A DNA stretch of 15,122 nt from NCBI GenBank assembly GCA_004298605.1, contig SCPW01000177.1, forward strand, positions 1 to 15,122. The letters are read 5' to 3'. Shown piece by piece: positions 1 through 8,031 of this stretch (position 1 is its first letter; each line of letters starts with the position of its first letter). Both the position numbers and the translations under genes were made by a program. The notes beneath the pieces are model-generated. The model was not told where the DNA came from. It saw nothing but the letters and a program-made list of their open reading frames with translations, and made no database searches. Source of the DNA: Gallionella sp. GTDB taxonomy: Bacteria; Pseudomonadota; Gammaproteobacteria; Burkholderiales; Gallionellaceae.

Positions 1-1319
1 GCGTCGATTGCCGTATCCGATATTTTGAGGCTTTCCATCATTTTGCAGGCATGTATAACGGTTGAATGATCTTTTCCACCGAAAGCGCCGCCAATTTCAG
101 GCAGGCTCATGGTGGTAATTTCCCGGGCGAGGGACATGGCCATTTGTCTCGGGCGCGTCAGGTTCCGTGTTCTTTTCTTGGAAAGCATATCAATTAATTT
201 GATGCGGTAATAATCGGCGACCGTTTTTTGAATATTTTCAATGGAAACCTGTCGGCTTTGGGCAATCAGAATATCTTTCAGCGCTTCTTTTGCCGTTTCA
301 ACAGATATGGCACGGCGGTGGAATTTGACATATGCTTCAACGCGTTTCAAAGCGCCTTCCAACTCCCGAACATTCGAGTTGACGTGCTTTGCAATGAAAA
401 ATGCTACCGCTTCGTCGAGCACATAACCGCCCAGATTGGCCTTTTTCAGCAGAATGGCAACACGCATTTCCAATTCAGGCGGCTCAATGGCGACAGTCAG
501 TCCCCAGCCAAAACGTGAAACTAGGCGGGTATCAAGCCCGGCAATTTCCTTGGGAAAGGTATCGCTGGTCATGATAACTTGCTTATGCAAGTCGATCAGC
601 GTGTTAAAAGCATAGAAAAATTCTTCCTGGGTTTTATTTTTTCCGGCAAAAAACTGAATATCATCAATCAATAAAATATCGAGCGAATGGTAATATTGTT
701 TGAACTCTTCAAATTTGTTCGATTGGTAAGCGCGCACTACATCGGAAACGTACCGTTCGGCGTGCATATAGCAGATTTTTGCCTGCGGGTTGTTAATTTT
801 GATTTGATTGCCTATGGCCTGAACCAAGTGGGTTTTGCCCAAGCCAACCCCACCATAAACGAAGAGCGGGTTATAGGATGCGCCCGGCAATTCGGCGACT
901 TGTGTGGCGGCGGCAAAAGCAAGCTGGTTGGCTTTGCCGGTAACAAAATTATCAAAGGTCAGGTTTGGATTGAGTTTTCCATAGTTACGAAATGAAGTTT
1001 CGGTTTTGGGTTTGTTGTCTGGGGCAGGAGCAGCCTTTTTTCGATGCTCAGCTTCCGGTATTTTGTTTGTCGGTTCCGATTCGAGAACACGAAATTCAAA
1101 TAGCGGGATTTGCGGATAAGCCAGCTTTGCCTGCCGGTTGATTTCAGGTAAAAACCGTTCTTGGACAAGTTTCAAAGTAAAACTGTTGGGCGCGGTAATG
1201 ACCAGCGAACCATTTTCGCTTTTGAGGAACAACGGTTTTATCCATGAATTGTATTGTTGTGGCGGCAGGCTCTTTTCGAATGAGCGGAGGCACGAGTCCC
1301 AAAAAGAAATGTCCTGCAT
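1..1319 (-). CDS. dnaA: Chromosomal replication initiator protein DnaA (3' end cut by window edge)
   Basis: DnaA is the AAA+ ATPase that binds DnaA boxes at oriC, melts the origin and loads the helicase. Reading the minus strand from ATG at 1319 gives 439 uninterrupted codons running off the left edge. Domain I (about 1-80) has the typical PPQQYNSWIKPL segment. A short charged linker follows (about 85-110). The AAA+ domain has Walker A GGVGLGKTHL (156-165), Walker B LLIDD (216-220) and the arginine-finger region SRFGWGL (268-274). Domain IV carries the DNA-binding signature GGKDHSTVIHAC (414-425). E. coli DnaA is 467 residues, so only a few dozen residues should be missing. The ATG is chosen because the N-terminus aligns with the family, but no clear Shine-Dalgarno sequence precedes it: the 20 bases upstream are pyrimidine-rich. 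It is transcribed away from rpmH, and a DnaA box lies in its predicted promoter, which suggests autoregulation. Its GC content looks lower than that of mnmE or mnmG. Confidence 0.97.
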   Translation of the reverse strand, partial: MQDISFWDSCLRSFEKSLPPQQYNSWIKPLFLKSENGSLVITAPNSFTLKLVQERFLPEINRQAKLAYPQIPLFEFRVLESEPTNKIPEAEHRKKAAPAPDNKPKTETSFRNYGKLNPNLTFDNFVTGKANQLAFAAATQVAELPGASYNPLFVYGGVGLGKTHLVQAIGNQIKINNPQAKICYMHAERYVSDVVRAYQSNKFEEFKQYYHSLDILLIDDIQFFAGKNKTQEEFFYAFNTLIDLHKQVIMTSDTFPKEIAGLDTRLVSRFGWGLTVAIEPPELEMRVAILLKKANLGGYVLDEAVAFFIAKHVNSNVRELEGALKRVEAYVKFHRRAISVETAKEALKDILIAQSRQVSIENIQKTVADYYRIKLIDMLSKKRTRNLTRPRQMAMSLAREITTMSLPEIGGAFGGKDHSTVIHACKMMESLKISDTAID

Positions 1320-1365
1320 GGCGGCGTAAAAAAGAAGAGTGGGTTGGCAACACTGAAGTTGTTGC

Positions 1366-1394
1366 ATTCTACAGTTCAAGAAGAAACTTATCCA
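1366..1394 (-). promoter_or_regulatory. Predicted dnaA promoter
   Basis: On the minus strand, a -10 like TAGAAT (1371-1366) is preceded by a -35 like TGGATA (1394-1389) with 17 bases between. The -10 matches consensus at 5 of 6 positions and the -35 at 4 of 6. The dnaA ATG lies about 46 bases below the -10. The -35 overlaps the DnaA box at 1388-1396, the arrangement expected if DnaA represses its own gene. This is pattern matching only; no transcript start is known. Confidence 0.45.
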
Positions 1395-1396
1395 CA
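1388..1396 (+). promoter_or_regulatory. DnaA box (perfect consensus)
   Basis: TTATCCACA is an exact match to the high-affinity DnaA box. It lies in the dnaA-rpmH divergent control region. I saw no second perfect or one-mismatch box in this 158-base gap, so it looks like a regulatory site rather than a whole oriC. Confidence 0.85.
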
Positions 1397-1416
1397 GGCA
1401 AAAAAGTAAATTAGAC

Positions 1417-1445
1417 TTGACACATATGCCTTAAGGCTTTGTAAT
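1417..1445 (+). promoter_or_regulatory. Predicted rpmH promoter (sigma-70 type)
   Basis: A perfect -35 TTGACA (1417-1422) and a -10 TGTAAT (1440-1445, 5 of 6) are separated by 17 bases, 32 bases ahead of the rpmH start codon. This is close to the best possible sigma-70 promoter, as expected for a ribosomal protein gene. It probably drives rpmH-rnpA-yidD-yidC-mnmE. The spacer contains the palindrome GCCTTAAGGC (1428-1437). Confidence 0.75.
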
Positions 1446-1477
1446 AGCGCGTTTTACGATTTACCAAGGAAGAAAAC

Positions 1478-1612
1478 ATGAAACGTACATACCAACCATC
1501 CGTAACCAAGAGAAAACGCACCCATGGCTTTTTGGTGCGCATGAAAACACGCGGAGGTCGCGCCGTTATCAACGCACGTCGCGCCAGGGGTCGTGCAAGA
1601 CTCGCGGTCTGA
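1478..1612 (+). CDS. rpmH: 50S ribosomal protein L34
   Basis: L34 is a small, very basic protein of the large ribosomal subunit. The 44-residue product begins [18 protein letters not shown] and contains [19 protein letters not shown], the full family pattern at the usual length. It is too short for many ORF filters but unmistakable. A good Shine-Dalgarno AAGGA (1466-1470) sits 7 bases before the ATG. It is the first gene of the rpmH-rnpA-yidD-yidC-mnmE run, and its last 20 bases overlap the predicted GTG start of rnpA. Confidence 0.97.
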   Translation: MKRTYQPSVTKRKRTHGFLVRMKTRGGRAVINARRARGRARLAV

Positions 1613-1973
1613 TATACCTATATCATCGGCCAGGTTTTCCGCTACGCACCGATTGCTGCGCGAAGACGGTTTTGATCATGTAGTTCACGCTGAAAATATT
1701 TCGGATAAATATTTCAGGATATTTTTTGTTCGCGGTAACAAGGGTAATGCTAGGCTTGGAATAATCGCGAGCAAAAAAATACTTCCCAGCGCAGTACGCC
1801 GAAACCGTGCCAAAAGGATCATCCGGGAGACGTTTCGCCAACATAACATCAAGGCTTGCAGGTTGGATCTGGTTGTAATGGTGAAACACGCTTACGCCAA
1901 CGAACGCGTGGCGCGCGGCGATAACTTGAAAATGCTGTTTAGCCGGGTAGAAAACAGATGCGCAGAATTGTGA
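1593..1973 (+). CDS. rnpA: Ribonuclease P protein component
   Basis: RnpA is the protein subunit of RNase P. It binds the catalytic RNA and the 5' leader of precursor tRNA. The 126-residue basic product has the family's RNR signature in [13 protein letters not shown] (67-79) and an N-terminal [17 protein letters not shown] segment (14-30) that corresponds to the usual FxxxxRL...DF stretch lining the leader-binding cleft. The start is uncertain. GTG at 1593 is the only good candidate before the conserved region, and it overlaps the end of rpmH by 20 bases in another frame. The purine-rich AGGGG (1586-1590) is only 2 bases upstream, closer than ideal, so translation may be coupled to rpmH. The stop overlaps the start of yidD by 16 bases. 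Identity is firm; the exact N-terminus is not. Confidence 0.93.
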   Translation: MQDSRSDIPISSARFSATHRLLREDGFDHVVHAENISDKYFRIFFVRGNKGNARLGIIASKKILPSAVRRNRAKRIIRETFRQHNIKACRLDLVVMVKHAYANERVARGDNLKMLFSRVENRCAEL

Positions 1974-2167
1974 TTAAGCTGATACACGGCTATCAATACC
2001 TGGTTAGCCCGCTCAGCCCGCCAACATGCAGATTTACTCCTACCTGTTCCCATTACGCCTGTGAAGCCATAACGAAGCACGGTGCGGCAAAAGGGCTGTG
2101 GTTCAGCGTTAAACGATTATTGCGTTGCAACCCCTGGCACCCCGGCGGGTACGACCCCGCACCTTAA
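1958..2167 (+). CDS. yidD: Membrane protein insertion efficiency factor YidD
   Basis: YidD is a small, basic, membrane-associated protein that in E. coli helps Sec/YidC-dependent insertion of inner-membrane proteins. The 69-residue product shows the family pattern GYQYLVSPL (11-19), [12 protein letters not shown] (23-34, with Cys24, Cys30 and Cys35), Cys57 and the C-terminal HPGGYDP (61-67). The length is typical of the family. The ATG at 1958 lies inside the end of rnpA (16-base overlap), and the stop is 29 bases before the yidC start, consistent with coupled translation in this conserved operon. Confidence 0.94.
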   Translation: MRRIVIKLIHGYQYLVSPLSPPTCRFTPTCSHYACEAITKHGAAKGLWFSVKRLLRCNPWHPGGYDPAP

Positions 2168-2196
2168 CAATCCCGCATACCGACATCAGGCTTGAT

Positions 2197-3849
2197 ATGG
2201 ACCTACAAAGACTGTTTTTATCTTTAATTTTTGTGTTTTCGCTAGTGATGGTTTGGGACGGATGGCAGCGTTACCAACATCCCGAGCAATACATACAGCA
2301 AGCACAGCAAAATGTTGTAGAAAACAAGGAATTGCCGAAGCCGCAGGCAATGCCTTCCGCCATATCTGCACAGGCTGCCATCACCCAGCAGCCCGCCCAA
2401 CAAGCAGCCGGGAGAATAATACACGTCAAGACCGACACGCTTGAGGCCGAAATCAGTTCTATTGGCGGGGATATTGTTCGCCTGGCATTGCTGAAGCACC
2501 CGGATGGGTTTGATAAAAATAAGCCGCTGGTGCTTTTTCACCGCGGTGAAGGCACACACAATTACGTTGCACAGAGTGGGTTGCTTGGGGCGGGGCTGCC
2601 AAACCACAACAGCGCGTTTATCCCGGAGCAGGATCGCTACGAGCTTTCCGGAAATGCCGGGCAAGTCCAGGTAAGGTTGAGAGCCGAGGGCGAGGCCGCC
2701 TTGAAAGCGACCAAGATAATCACTTTTCACAAGGGTAGCTATCTGGTTGATGTGGCCTACGAATTGGAAAACACGGGGCAACAGGCCGCAAAGGCAAGCA
2801 GCTACTTCCAACTGGTCCGGGATAGCGCCGCGCTGGCGGGCAGCTCGGCATTCTTGCCCACCTACGTCGGCGCCGCGGTCTATACCGAGAAGGAAAAATT
2901 CCAAAAGGTGGAATTTTCGGAAATAGAAAAAGGCAAGGCGGAATATCCCAAGCAGGCCGATGATGGCTGGATAGGGATACTCCAGCATTATTTTGTCGCG
3001 GCATGGCTGCCCAAAGAAAAGGCTAACCGTGAATATTTCACGCGCAAACTGGATGGCGGCCTGTATTCGGCAGGGGTGGTTTTGCCGGAGTTGACCATTG
3101 ATCCAGGCCAGAAAGCGCTCGTGGGCTCCACGCTTTATGCCGGCCCAGCCCAGGTTAATCTGGACAAGGTTGCGCCCGGCCTGGGGCTGACGGTGGATTA
3201 CGGTTGGCTGACCATACTCTCCGCCCCATTATTCTGGGTTATGACGCTGTTTAATGATTGGACGCACAACTGGGGCATTGCCATTATTTTGCTGACCGTC
3301 CTGATCAAATTGTTGTTTTTCCCGCTCTCGGCGGCAAGCTATCGCTCTATGGCAAAGATGCGTGTGGTCGCACCCAAGCTGGAAAAAATAAAACAACAAT
3401 ATGGCGGTGACCGCGAAAAATTGAACCGCGCCATGATGGAGCTGTACAAAACAGAGAAAATCAACCCGTTGGGCGGGTGTTTACCGGTGGTAGTGCAAAT
3501 CCCGGTTTTTATTGCTTTGTATTGGGCTATCCTGGCAAGCGTAGAGTTACGCTATGCGCCGTTTTTCGGCTGGATAACCGACTTGTCGGCGGCGGATCCG
3601 TACTACATCCTGCCGTTAATCATGGGGGCAAGCATGATTATTCAGATGCGCCTCAACCCGAAGCCACCGGATCCCTTGCAGGCTAAAATCATGCAAATCA
3701 TGCCGATCGCCTTCAGTGTGATTTTCTTCTTCTTCCCGGCAGGGTTGGTGTTGTATTCCATTGTGAACAACGCCCTTTCCATCGGCCAGCAGTGGTATAT
3801 CACCAGGGCGGCCGAGAACGAAAACAAAGGTGAAGCCGCCAAACGCTGA
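2197..3849 (+). CDS. yidC: Membrane protein insertase YidC
   Basis: YidC (Oxa1/Alb3 family) inserts and folds inner-membrane proteins, alone or with SecYEG. The known clients in E. coli include the ATP synthase c subunit. The 550-residue product has an N-terminal membrane helix (about 4-20), a large periplasmic domain (about 25-330) with a Gln/Ala-rich linker near 35-72, and a C-terminal five-helix core (about 340-535) containing SMAKMR (384-389), [10 protein letters not shown] (421-430) and DPYYILP (467-473). The positive residue expected in the hydrophilic groove, Arg366 in E. coli, appears as Lys371 here. I chose ATG at 2197 because it begins directly at the membrane helix ([14 protein letters not shown]) and has AGG 6 bases upstream. 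An in-frame ATG at 2125 would add 24 residues overlapping yidD. The gene end overlaps the mnmE start by 20 bases. Confidence 0.97.
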   Translation: MDLQRLFLSLIFVFSLVMVWDGWQRYQHPEQYIQQAQQNVVENKELPKPQAMPSAISAQAAITQQPAQQAAGRIIHVKTDTLEAEISSIGGDIVRLALLKHPDGFDKNKPLVLFHRGEGTHNYVAQSGLLGAGLPNHNSAFIPEQDRYELSGNAGQVQVRLRAEGEAALKATKIITFHKGSYLVDVAYELENTGQQAAKASSYFQLVRDSAALAGSSAFLPTYVGAAVYTEKEKFQKVEFSEIEKGKAEYPKQADDGWIGILQHYFVAAWLPKEKANREYFTRKLDGGLYSAGVVLPELTIDPGQKALVGSTLYAGPAQVNLDKVAPGLGLTVDYGWLTILSAPLFWVMTLFNDWTHNWGIAIILLTVLIKLLFFPLSAASYRSMAKMRVVAPKLEKIKQQYGGDREKLNRAMMELYKTEKINPLGGCLPVVVQIPVFIALYWAILASVELRYAPFFGWITDLSAADPYYILPLIMGASMIIQMRLNPKPPDPLQAKIMQIMPIAFSVIFFFFPAGLVLYSIVNNALSIGQQWYITRAAENENKGEAAKR

Positions 3850-5173
3850 CACCATCGCCGCCATCGCCACTGCGCAGGGGCGTGGCGGGGTCGGGGTGGT
3901 ACGTATATCCGGGCATGGTATCGAAACGTTGGCACGCAAAATCCTGGGTAGCTTACCCGTTGCACGGCGCGCCACATACGGCAATTTTCTGGATGAAAAC
4001 GGCGAAACGCTGGATCAGGGCATTGCCCTGTATTTTCCTGCACCGCATTCCTACACTGGCGAGGAAGTGCTCGAACTGCAAGGGCACGGCGGCTCCGCCG
4101 TGTTGCAATCGCTATTGCAGCGCTGCCTCGATTTGGGCGCCCGGCTGGCGCAGCCGGGCGAATTTACACGCCGCGCCTTCCTGAACAACAAGCTCGATCT
4201 GGCACAGGCGGAAAGCGTTGCCGATCTGATTGACGCCAACACCATCGAGGCCGCACGCAGTGCGATGCGCTCCCTGCGCGGCGAATTCTCCGCCGCCGTC
4301 CGGAGCCTGGTTGATGAGTTGATCCATCTGCGCATGTTGGTGGAAGCAATGCTGGATTTTCCGGAAGAGGAGGTGGATGCCGGCGACATCGGGCGGCGCG
4401 ATAGCCTGTTGAATAACATTCAATCGGGATTGCGGCACACGCTGGATACCGCGAAACAGGGCAGCCTGTTGCGCGAAGGCGCGCACGTCGTGATCGCGGG
4501 ACAGCCGAATGTCGGCAAGTCCAGCCTGCTGAATCGCCTGTCCGGCGAGGAAGTGGCGCTGGTCAGCGACATTCCGGGCACCACCCGCGATGTTATCCGC
4601 CAAACCATCCAGATCCGCGGGGTGCCATTGCATGTCATGGATACGGCAGGCCTGCGCGAATCGCAGGATGCGGTGGAGAACATGGGTATCGCACGCACCC
4701 ACCAGACCCTGCGCCGTGCCGATCTGATCCTGTTGCTGCTGGACGCAGGCAAAGGTTTTACGGTGCAGGATGAGGCGATTCTTGAAGGATTGCCGGCAGA
4801 TATACCGCGACTGCTGGTCATCAACAAGGCAGACTTACTGGGGGGCAAATCGCCCATCGAACCGGGGTGCAACCCGTCTGTTTGCGTATCGGCCAGAACC
4901 GGAAGCGGGCTGGAGGAATTGCGCGGCAAGTTGCTGGAGGCGGTCGGGTGGCGCGACCGGGAAAGCGGCGCTTTCATGGCGCGCGAGCGGCATTTGCGGG
5001 CGTTGACACTGGCGCAAACCCATTTGACCCATGCCCATACCGTATTGGCTGATGCGGAATTGTTTGCCGAGGAGTTGCGCCTGGCACAACGTGCGCTGGG
5101 TGAAATTACCGGGGAATTTACCCCGGATGATTTGCTCGGCGAAATTTTCAGCCGATTCTGCATCGGGAAATAG
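3830..5173 (+). CDS. mnmE: tRNA uridine-5-carboxymethylaminomethyl(34) synthesis GTPase MnmE
   Basis: MnmE (TrmE) is a dimeric GTPase that works with MnmG to modify wobble uridine 34 of certain tRNAs, using a folate-derived one-carbon unit. The 447-residue product has an N-terminal folate-binding domain (about 1-120, opening [26 protein letters not shown]), a helical domain and an inserted G domain: G1 GQPNVGKS (224-231), G2 region PGTTRD (249-254), G3 DTAG (271-274) and G4 NKAD (332-335). It ends with the catalytic C-terminal CIGK (444-447). E. coli MnmE has 454 residues. The start is GTG at 3830, within the last codons of yidC, without a strong Shine-Dalgarno; no ATG is available before the conserved N-terminus. 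The gene closes the rpmH operon, and its partner mnmG follows after a 325-base gap. Confidence 0.97.
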   Translation: MKPPNADTIAAIATAQGRGGVGVVRISGHGIETLARKILGSLPVARRATYGNFLDENGETLDQGIALYFPAPHSYTGEEVLELQGHGGSAVLQSLLQRCLDLGARLAQPGEFTRRAFLNNKLDLAQAESVADLIDANTIEAARSAMRSLRGEFSAAVRSLVDELIHLRMLVEAMLDFPEEEVDAGDIGRRDSLLNNIQSGLRHTLDTAKQGSLLREGAHVVIAGQPNVGKSSLLNRLSGEEVALVSDIPGTTRDVIRQTIQIRGVPLHVMDTAGLRESQDAVENMGIARTHQTLRRADLILLLLDAGKGFTVQDEAILEGLPADIPRLLVINKADLLGGKSPIEPGCNPSVCVSARTGSGLEELRGKLLEAVGWRDRESGAFMARERHLRALTLAQTHLTHAHTVLADAELFAEELRLAQRALGEITGEFTPDDLLGEIFSRFCIGK

Positions 5174-5203
5174 TATATCTCCCCAGTAAAGCAACTATAA
5201 GAA

Positions 5204-5276
5204 ACCGTTCGCCTGAGCCTGTCGAAGGCCGGTAGTGGCAAGGCAACTGCGGTTCGACAGGCTCACCGCGAACGGT
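5204..5276. repeat. REP-like long inverted repeat
   Basis: The left arm (5204-5226, ACCGTTCGCCTGAGCCTG followed by TCGAA) is nearly the exact reverse complement of the right arm (5253-5276), differing by one extra base and one mismatch near the middle. A 26-base spacer separates them. The core GAGCCTGTCGAA resembles an intergenic repeat I know from many proteobacterial genomes. It starts 31 bases after the mnmE stop and could fold in RNA as a long hairpin, so it may stop or protect mnmE transcripts. There is no U-run as in a classical terminator. Confidence 0.8.
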
Positions 5277-5309
5277 AACAGTTTTGACGGAACGGTCTAA
5301 TAGCTTTCC

Positions 5310-5325
5310 TGTTTCACGTGAAACA
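5310..5325. promoter_or_regulatory. parS centromere site (perfect 16-bp palindrome)
   Basis: TGTTTCACGTGAAACA is a perfect palindrome and an exact match to the widely conserved chromosomal parS sequence bound by ParB/Spo0J. It lies in the mnmE-mnmG gap, 2.7 kb before parA and 3.5 kb before parB, close to the replication initiator gene as parS sites usually are. ParB dimers would load here as CTP-dependent clamps and spread over the neighbouring DNA. I found no second exact copy in the window. Confidence 0.93.
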
Positions 5326-5333
5326 GCGCGGCT

Positions 5334-5409
5334 AACTCGCGTAGCGATTCGTTTGCCTCTTCTCCCGCTTGCGGGAGAGGGTTGGTGAGAGGGGCGGGCA
5401 TCGCGAGTT
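5334..5409. repeat. Short repeat unit with hairpin core and 8-bp inverted ends
   Basis: The hairpin TCTCCCGC-TT-GCGGGAGA (5361-5378) is followed by GGGTTGGTGAGAGGGGCGGG (5379-5398), a combination that resembles a common intergenic repeat of proteobacteria. AACTCGCG (5334-5341) and CGCGAGTT (5402-5409) form an outer inverted pair around it, so the 76-base block looks like one non-coding, MITE- or REP-like unit. No long open frame or promoter-like site is seen inside it. Confidence 0.55.
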
Positions 5410-5442
5410 CCATTTTCAGCGACGGCATCCTTGTCATGCCTG

Positions 5443-5471
5443 TTGGGATTACAGAGACGCTGTTGTATGAT
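5443..5471 (+). promoter_or_regulatory. Predicted mnmG promoter
   Basis: A -10 TATGAT (5466-5471, 5 of 6) is preceded at 17 bases by a -35 TTGGGA (5443-5448, 4 of 6). It lies 27 bases before the mnmG ATG and downstream of the repeats and parS, so mnmG-rsmG-parA-parB would have their own transcript. This is a sequence pattern only. Confidence 0.5.
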
Positions 5472-5498
5472 GCGCGTCCTTTTCGAGGCAGCGGCAAC

Positions 5499-7406
5499 AT
5501 GGAATTTCCCGATGTATTCGACGTGATCGTGGTGGGTGGGGGGCACGCCGGCACCGAGGCGGCCTTGGCCGGCGCGCGCGCCGGTTGCAAGACCTTGCTG
5601 CTCAGCCACAATATCGAAACGCTGGGGCAGATGTCCTGCAACCCGTCCATTGGCGGGATAGGCAAGGGGCATCTGGTCAAAGAAGTGGACGCGCTCGGCG
5701 GCGCAATGGCCGCGGCTGCCGACGAAGGCGGCATCCAGTTCCGCATCCTGAATTCCAGCAAGGGGCCGGCGGTGCGCGCGACGCGCGCGCAGGCCGACCG
5801 CCTGCTTTACAAACAGGCAATCCGGGCACGGCTGGAAAATCAGTATAATCTCTGGCTATTCCAGCAGGCGGTGGATGATTTGCTGGTGGAGCAGGATCGT
5901 GTGTGCGGGGTGGTCACCCAGCTTGGTTTGCGCTTCAACGCAAAAACCGTGGTGCTGACAACAGGCACTTTTCTGTCCGGGTTGATCCATGTCGGGCAAT
6001 CAAATTATCCGGCGGGGCGAATGGGTGACCCGCCCTCCATCAGCCTGGCTCACCGTTTGCGTGAACTGAACCTTCCGGTGGGGCGGTTGAAGACCGGCAC
6101 GCCACCGCGCATCGATGGTCGGACCATCGATTATTCGGCCATGCAGGAGCAACCGGGCGATGATCCTGTGCCGGTGTTTTCGTTTATGGGTAACGCCGCG
6201 CAGCACCCGAGGCAATTGCCGTGCTGGATCACCGAAACCAACCCGCGCACGCACGACATCATCCGTGGCGGCCTGGATCGCTCGCCGTTGTTTACCGGGG
6301 TGATTGAAGGTGTCGGCCCGCGCTACTGCCCCTCCATTGAAGACAAAATCACGCGGTTTGCCGATAAATCCTCGCATCAAATTTTTCTGGAGCCGGAAGG
6401 GCTGAGCACCCACGAGGTCTACCCTAACGGCATTTCCACCAGTCTGCCCTTTGATGTGCAACTGGATTTGGTGCGCTCTATCAAAGGGCTGGAAAATGCC
6501 CACATCCTGCGTCCCGGCTATGCGATCGAGTACGACTATTTCGACCCGCGCGGCCTGAAAAGCTCGCTGGAAACCAAGGCGGTACAAGGATTGTTTTTTG
6601 CCGGGCAAATCAATGGCACGACCGGTTATGAAGAGGCCGCGGCACAGGGTTTGCTGGCCGGCCTGAATGCGGCGCTCCAGGCGCGCGAACGGGAAGCCTG
6701 GTGCCCGCGCCGCGACCAGGCCTATCTGGGGGTATTGGTCGACGATCTGATTACGCGCGGCATCTCCGAGCCATACCGGATGTTCACCAGCCGCGCGGAG
6801 TATCGCTTGCAATTGCGCGAGGACAACGCAGATTTGAGATTGACCGAAACCGGACGCACAATGGGCATTGTGGATGATGCGCGCTGGCAGGCATTCGGGC
6901 AAAAGCGCGAGGCCATCGCCCGCGAGCAGGAGCGGTTGCGCGGCACCTGGGTGAATCCGCGCAACTTGCCCGCGGAGGATGCGATACGCGTGTTGGGCAA
7001 ACCCATCGAGCGTGAATATTCCCTGCATGAATTGTTGCGCCGCCCGGACGTGAGCTATACCGGTTTGCTGACCTTGCCCGGTGCAGGCGACGGCGTAGAT
7101 GATGAAAAAGTCGCCGAACAGGTGGAAACCCAGGCGAAATATCATGGCTATATCGAGCGGCAGCGTGGCGAAATCGACCGCAACGTGCAATACGAAACAT
7201 TGGGCTTGCCGGATGACCTGGATTATTGCGGGGTGCGCGGCCTATCCATCGAAGCACAGCAAAAACTGAACCAGCATAAGCCGGAAACCATCGGGCAGGC
7301 ATCACGCATTTCCGGTATCACCCCGGCGGCGATTTCCCTGTTGCTGGTGCATATCAAGCGTGGTTTTGGCGATGCACAACAGGGCAAAAAAGCGCGTGAG
7401 CAATAG
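5499..7406 (+). CDS. mnmG: tRNA uridine-5-carboxymethylaminomethyl(34) synthesis enzyme MnmG
   Basis: MnmG (GidA) is the FAD enzyme that, in complex with MnmE, adds the carboxymethylaminomethyl-type group to wobble uridine 34 of tRNA. The product of 635 residues (E. coli 629) begins [18 protein letters not shown]. It has the FAD dinucleotide fold GGGHAG (13-18), the family signature [12 protein letters not shown], the second signature around [16 protein letters not shown], and a C-terminal helical domain that binds MnmE. The reading frame is open further up (GTG at 5382). I chose ATG 5499 because the FAD fold starts 8 residues later, GAGG lies 10 bases upstream, and a promoter is predicted at 5443-5471. 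The stop overlaps the rsmG start by 11 bases. Confidence 0.97.
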   Translation: MEFPDVFDVIVVGGGHAGTEAALAGARAGCKTLLLSHNIETLGQMSCNPSIGGIGKGHLVKEVDALGGAMAAAADEGGIQFRILNSSKGPAVRATRAQADRLLYKQAIRARLENQYNLWLFQQAVDDLLVEQDRVCGVVTQLGLRFNAKTVVLTTGTFLSGLIHVGQSNYPAGRMGDPPSISLAHRLRELNLPVGRLKTGTPPRIDGRTIDYSAMQEQPGDDPVPVFSFMGNAAQHPRQLPCWITETNPRTHDIIRGGLDRSPLFTGVIEGVGPRYCPSIEDKITRFADKSSHQIFLEPEGLSTHEVYPNGISTSLPFDVQLDLVRSIKGLENAHILRPGYAIEYDYFDPRGLKSSLETKAVQGLFFAGQINGTTGYEEAAAQGLLAGLNAALQAREREAWCPRRDQAYLGVLVDDLITRGISEPYRMFTSRAEYRLQLREDNADLRLTETGRTMGIVDDARWQAFGQKREAIAREQERLRGTWVNPRNLPAEDAIRVLGKPIEREYSLHELLRRPDVSYTGLLTLPGAGDGVDDEKVAEQVETQAKYHGYIERQRGEIDRNVQYETLGLPDDLDYCGVRGLSIEAQQKLNQHKPETIGQASRISGITPAAISLLLVHIKRGFGDAQQGKKAREQ

Positions 7407-8031
7407 CGGAGAATTACAGCGCGGTATCGCGCAGTTGAAAATTACGCTGAGTGCGGACGCGCAGGGCAGGCTGCTGGATTATTTGGCATTGCTGCACAAG
7501 TGGAATAAAGTCTACAACCTGACTGCCATCCGCGACCCACGGCAGATGGTGAGCAATCACTTGTTGGATAGCCTCGCCGTAATGCCATATTTGTGGGCGG
7601 GACGGTGGCTGGATGTGGGGTGTGGCGCGGGTCTGCCGGGGGTGGTGTTGGCGGTCGCGCAGCCGGATTGGCGGTTCACTTTGTTGGACAGCAACAGCAA
7701 GAAAACCAGTTTTGTACAACAGGCAATTATTGAATTGGGGTTGCAGAACGTGAGTGTTCACTGCGCGCGCGTGGAAGAGTGGGAACCGGTAGAACAGTTT
7801 GACGGGATCATCTCGCGAGCCTTTGCCGAGCTGGGCGATTTTTTGCGCTGTACACGCCACCTCGCCGCGCCGAACGGGCGTTGGGCGGCAATGAAAGGGG
7901 CGCCGGAGCAAGAGTTGGCGGGAGTGCCGGGCGGATGCCGGGTGGAGCGTGTCATACCGTTACAGGTACCGGGGTTGCATGCGGCACGCAGCCTGGTAAT
8001 CGCAACATGCAATGGGAGTGGTGCAGCATGA
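7396..8031 (+). CDS. rsmG: 16S rRNA (guanine(527)-N(7))-methyltransferase RsmG
   Basis: RsmG (GidB) methylates N7 of G527 in 16S rRNA using S-adenosylmethionine. The 211-residue product (E. coli 207) shows [13 protein letters not shown] (32-44), HLLDSL (55-60), the SAM-binding loop [10 protein letters not shown] (73-82) and the acidic ribose-binding position in LLDSN (96-100). The start is GTG at 7396, giving an N-terminus that lines up with E. coli RsmG. ATG at 7372 (8 residues longer) and GTG at 7360 are alternatives. The gene overlaps the end of mnmG by 11 bases, and its stop shares ATGA with the parA start, so all three are probably translated in a coupled way. Confidence 0.95.
   Translation: MSNSGELQRGIAQLKITLSADAQGRLLDYLALLHKWNKVYNLTAIRDPRQMVSNHLLDSLAVMPYLWAGRWLDVGCGAGLPGVVLAVAQPDWRFTLLDSNSKKTSFVQQAIIELGLQNVSVHCARVEEWEPVEQFDGIISRAFAELGDFLRCTRHLAAPNGRWAAMKGAPEQELAGVPGGCRVERVIPLQVPGLHAARSLVIATCNGSGAA

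Noticed and set aside
1685..1698. GTTCACGCTGAAA in rnpA as a second parS
   Set aside because: It has several mismatches to the 16-bp palindrome and lies in coding sequence; it is a chance resemblance.
2242..2988. Long minus-strand open frame (248 codons) opposite yidC
   Set aside because: It lies wholly antisense to a clearly conserved gene, has no recognisable motif, and its composition is that of a shadow frame.
5382..5498. N-terminal extension of mnmG from GTG 5382 (39 residues)
   Set aside because: The extension crosses the G-rich repeat and the predicted promoter, has no family match, and the FAD fold begins right after ATG 5499.
6000..7190. Long minus-strand open frame (396 codons) opposite mnmG
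   Set aside because: It is a shadow of a GC-rich gene. The translation is rich in Arg, Gln and His without domain features, and no promoter or ribosome binding site was seen.
7881..8027. N-terminal extension of parA from GTG 7881 (49 residues)
   Set aside because: It is entirely inside rsmG in another frame, and ParA of the Soj type begins directly at [13 protein letters not shown].
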